5,251 nt of DNA from contig JAEWBA010000398.1 in assembly GCA_023391395.1 (NCBI GenBank), positions 1 through 5,251 of the forward strand, in the 5' to 3' direction. Positions 5,230 through 5,251 of this stretch are shown here, piece after piece (positions within the stretch are counted from its first letter, which is position 1; each line of letters begins with the position of its first letter). Under the pieces are notes generated by a model. It searched no databases and was not told the DNA's origin. It saw only the letters and a list, made by a program, of their open reading frames with translations. A program made the translations under genes and the position numbers. The stretch comes from Pseudomonadota bacterium. GTDB lineage: Bacteria; Pseudomonadota; Gammaproteobacteria; Burkholderiales; Burkholderiaceae_D.

Positions 5230-5251
5230 TTGAAATAGGCCTATAGGCATC

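Overview
The window looks like a core chromosomal stretch of a betaproteobacterium, most likely Burkholderiales and possibly Oxalobacteraceae-like. The evidence is the moderately high G+C content, the EF-Tu N-terminus, the tRNA-Tyr/Gly/Thr–tuf arrangement and the general style of the proteins. This placement is by recognition, not by a search. Every supported gene lies on the minus strand, so the biological order runs from high to low coordinates.

From right to left, the layout is as follows. (1) 5216–4062 encodes a MidA/NDUFAF7-family SAM-dependent methyltransferase. (2) Two tandem paralogous small membrane proteins of the DUF2905 type follow closely (4020–3826 and 3779–3564) and probably share its operon. 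(3) A 187-bp spacer carries an 11-bp direct repeat. (4) 3376–1751 encodes a 541-aa CheY-like receiver fused to a long TPR-like helical repeat region. It has no DNA-binding or enzymatic output domain, and its acidic pocket is altered, with Glu at the phospho-acceptor position. (5) 1600–638 encodes a class I glutamine amidotransferase-like hydrolase (peptidase C26, PuuD-like) with a long N-terminal extension. (6) 561–1 is a stable-RNA/translation operon: a near-consensus sigma70 promoter, tRNA-Tyr(GUA), tRNA-Gly(UCC), tRNA-Thr(GGU), then the first 40 codons of tuf, which runs off the left edge.

The tRNA–tuf unit is a classic conserved arrangement that couples expression of tRNAs with the factor that delivers them to the ribosome. 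The other genes are not obviously one pathway. The methyltransferase plus DUF2905 pair looks like one transcription unit. The receiver–TPR protein has no kinase partner inside the window, and the amidotransferase may be co-transcribed behind it or have its own promoter. I saw no mobile element, CRISPR array, phage gene or sign of recent horizontal transfer. No intergenic gap exceeds 300 bases; the longest is the 187-bp one at 3377–3563.

The observations most worth a second look are the degenerate receiver domain, the tandem DUF2905 duplication with an unassigned strong Shine-Dalgarno between the copies, and the N-terminal extension of the amidotransferase. None amounts to a clearly new system on sequence alone.
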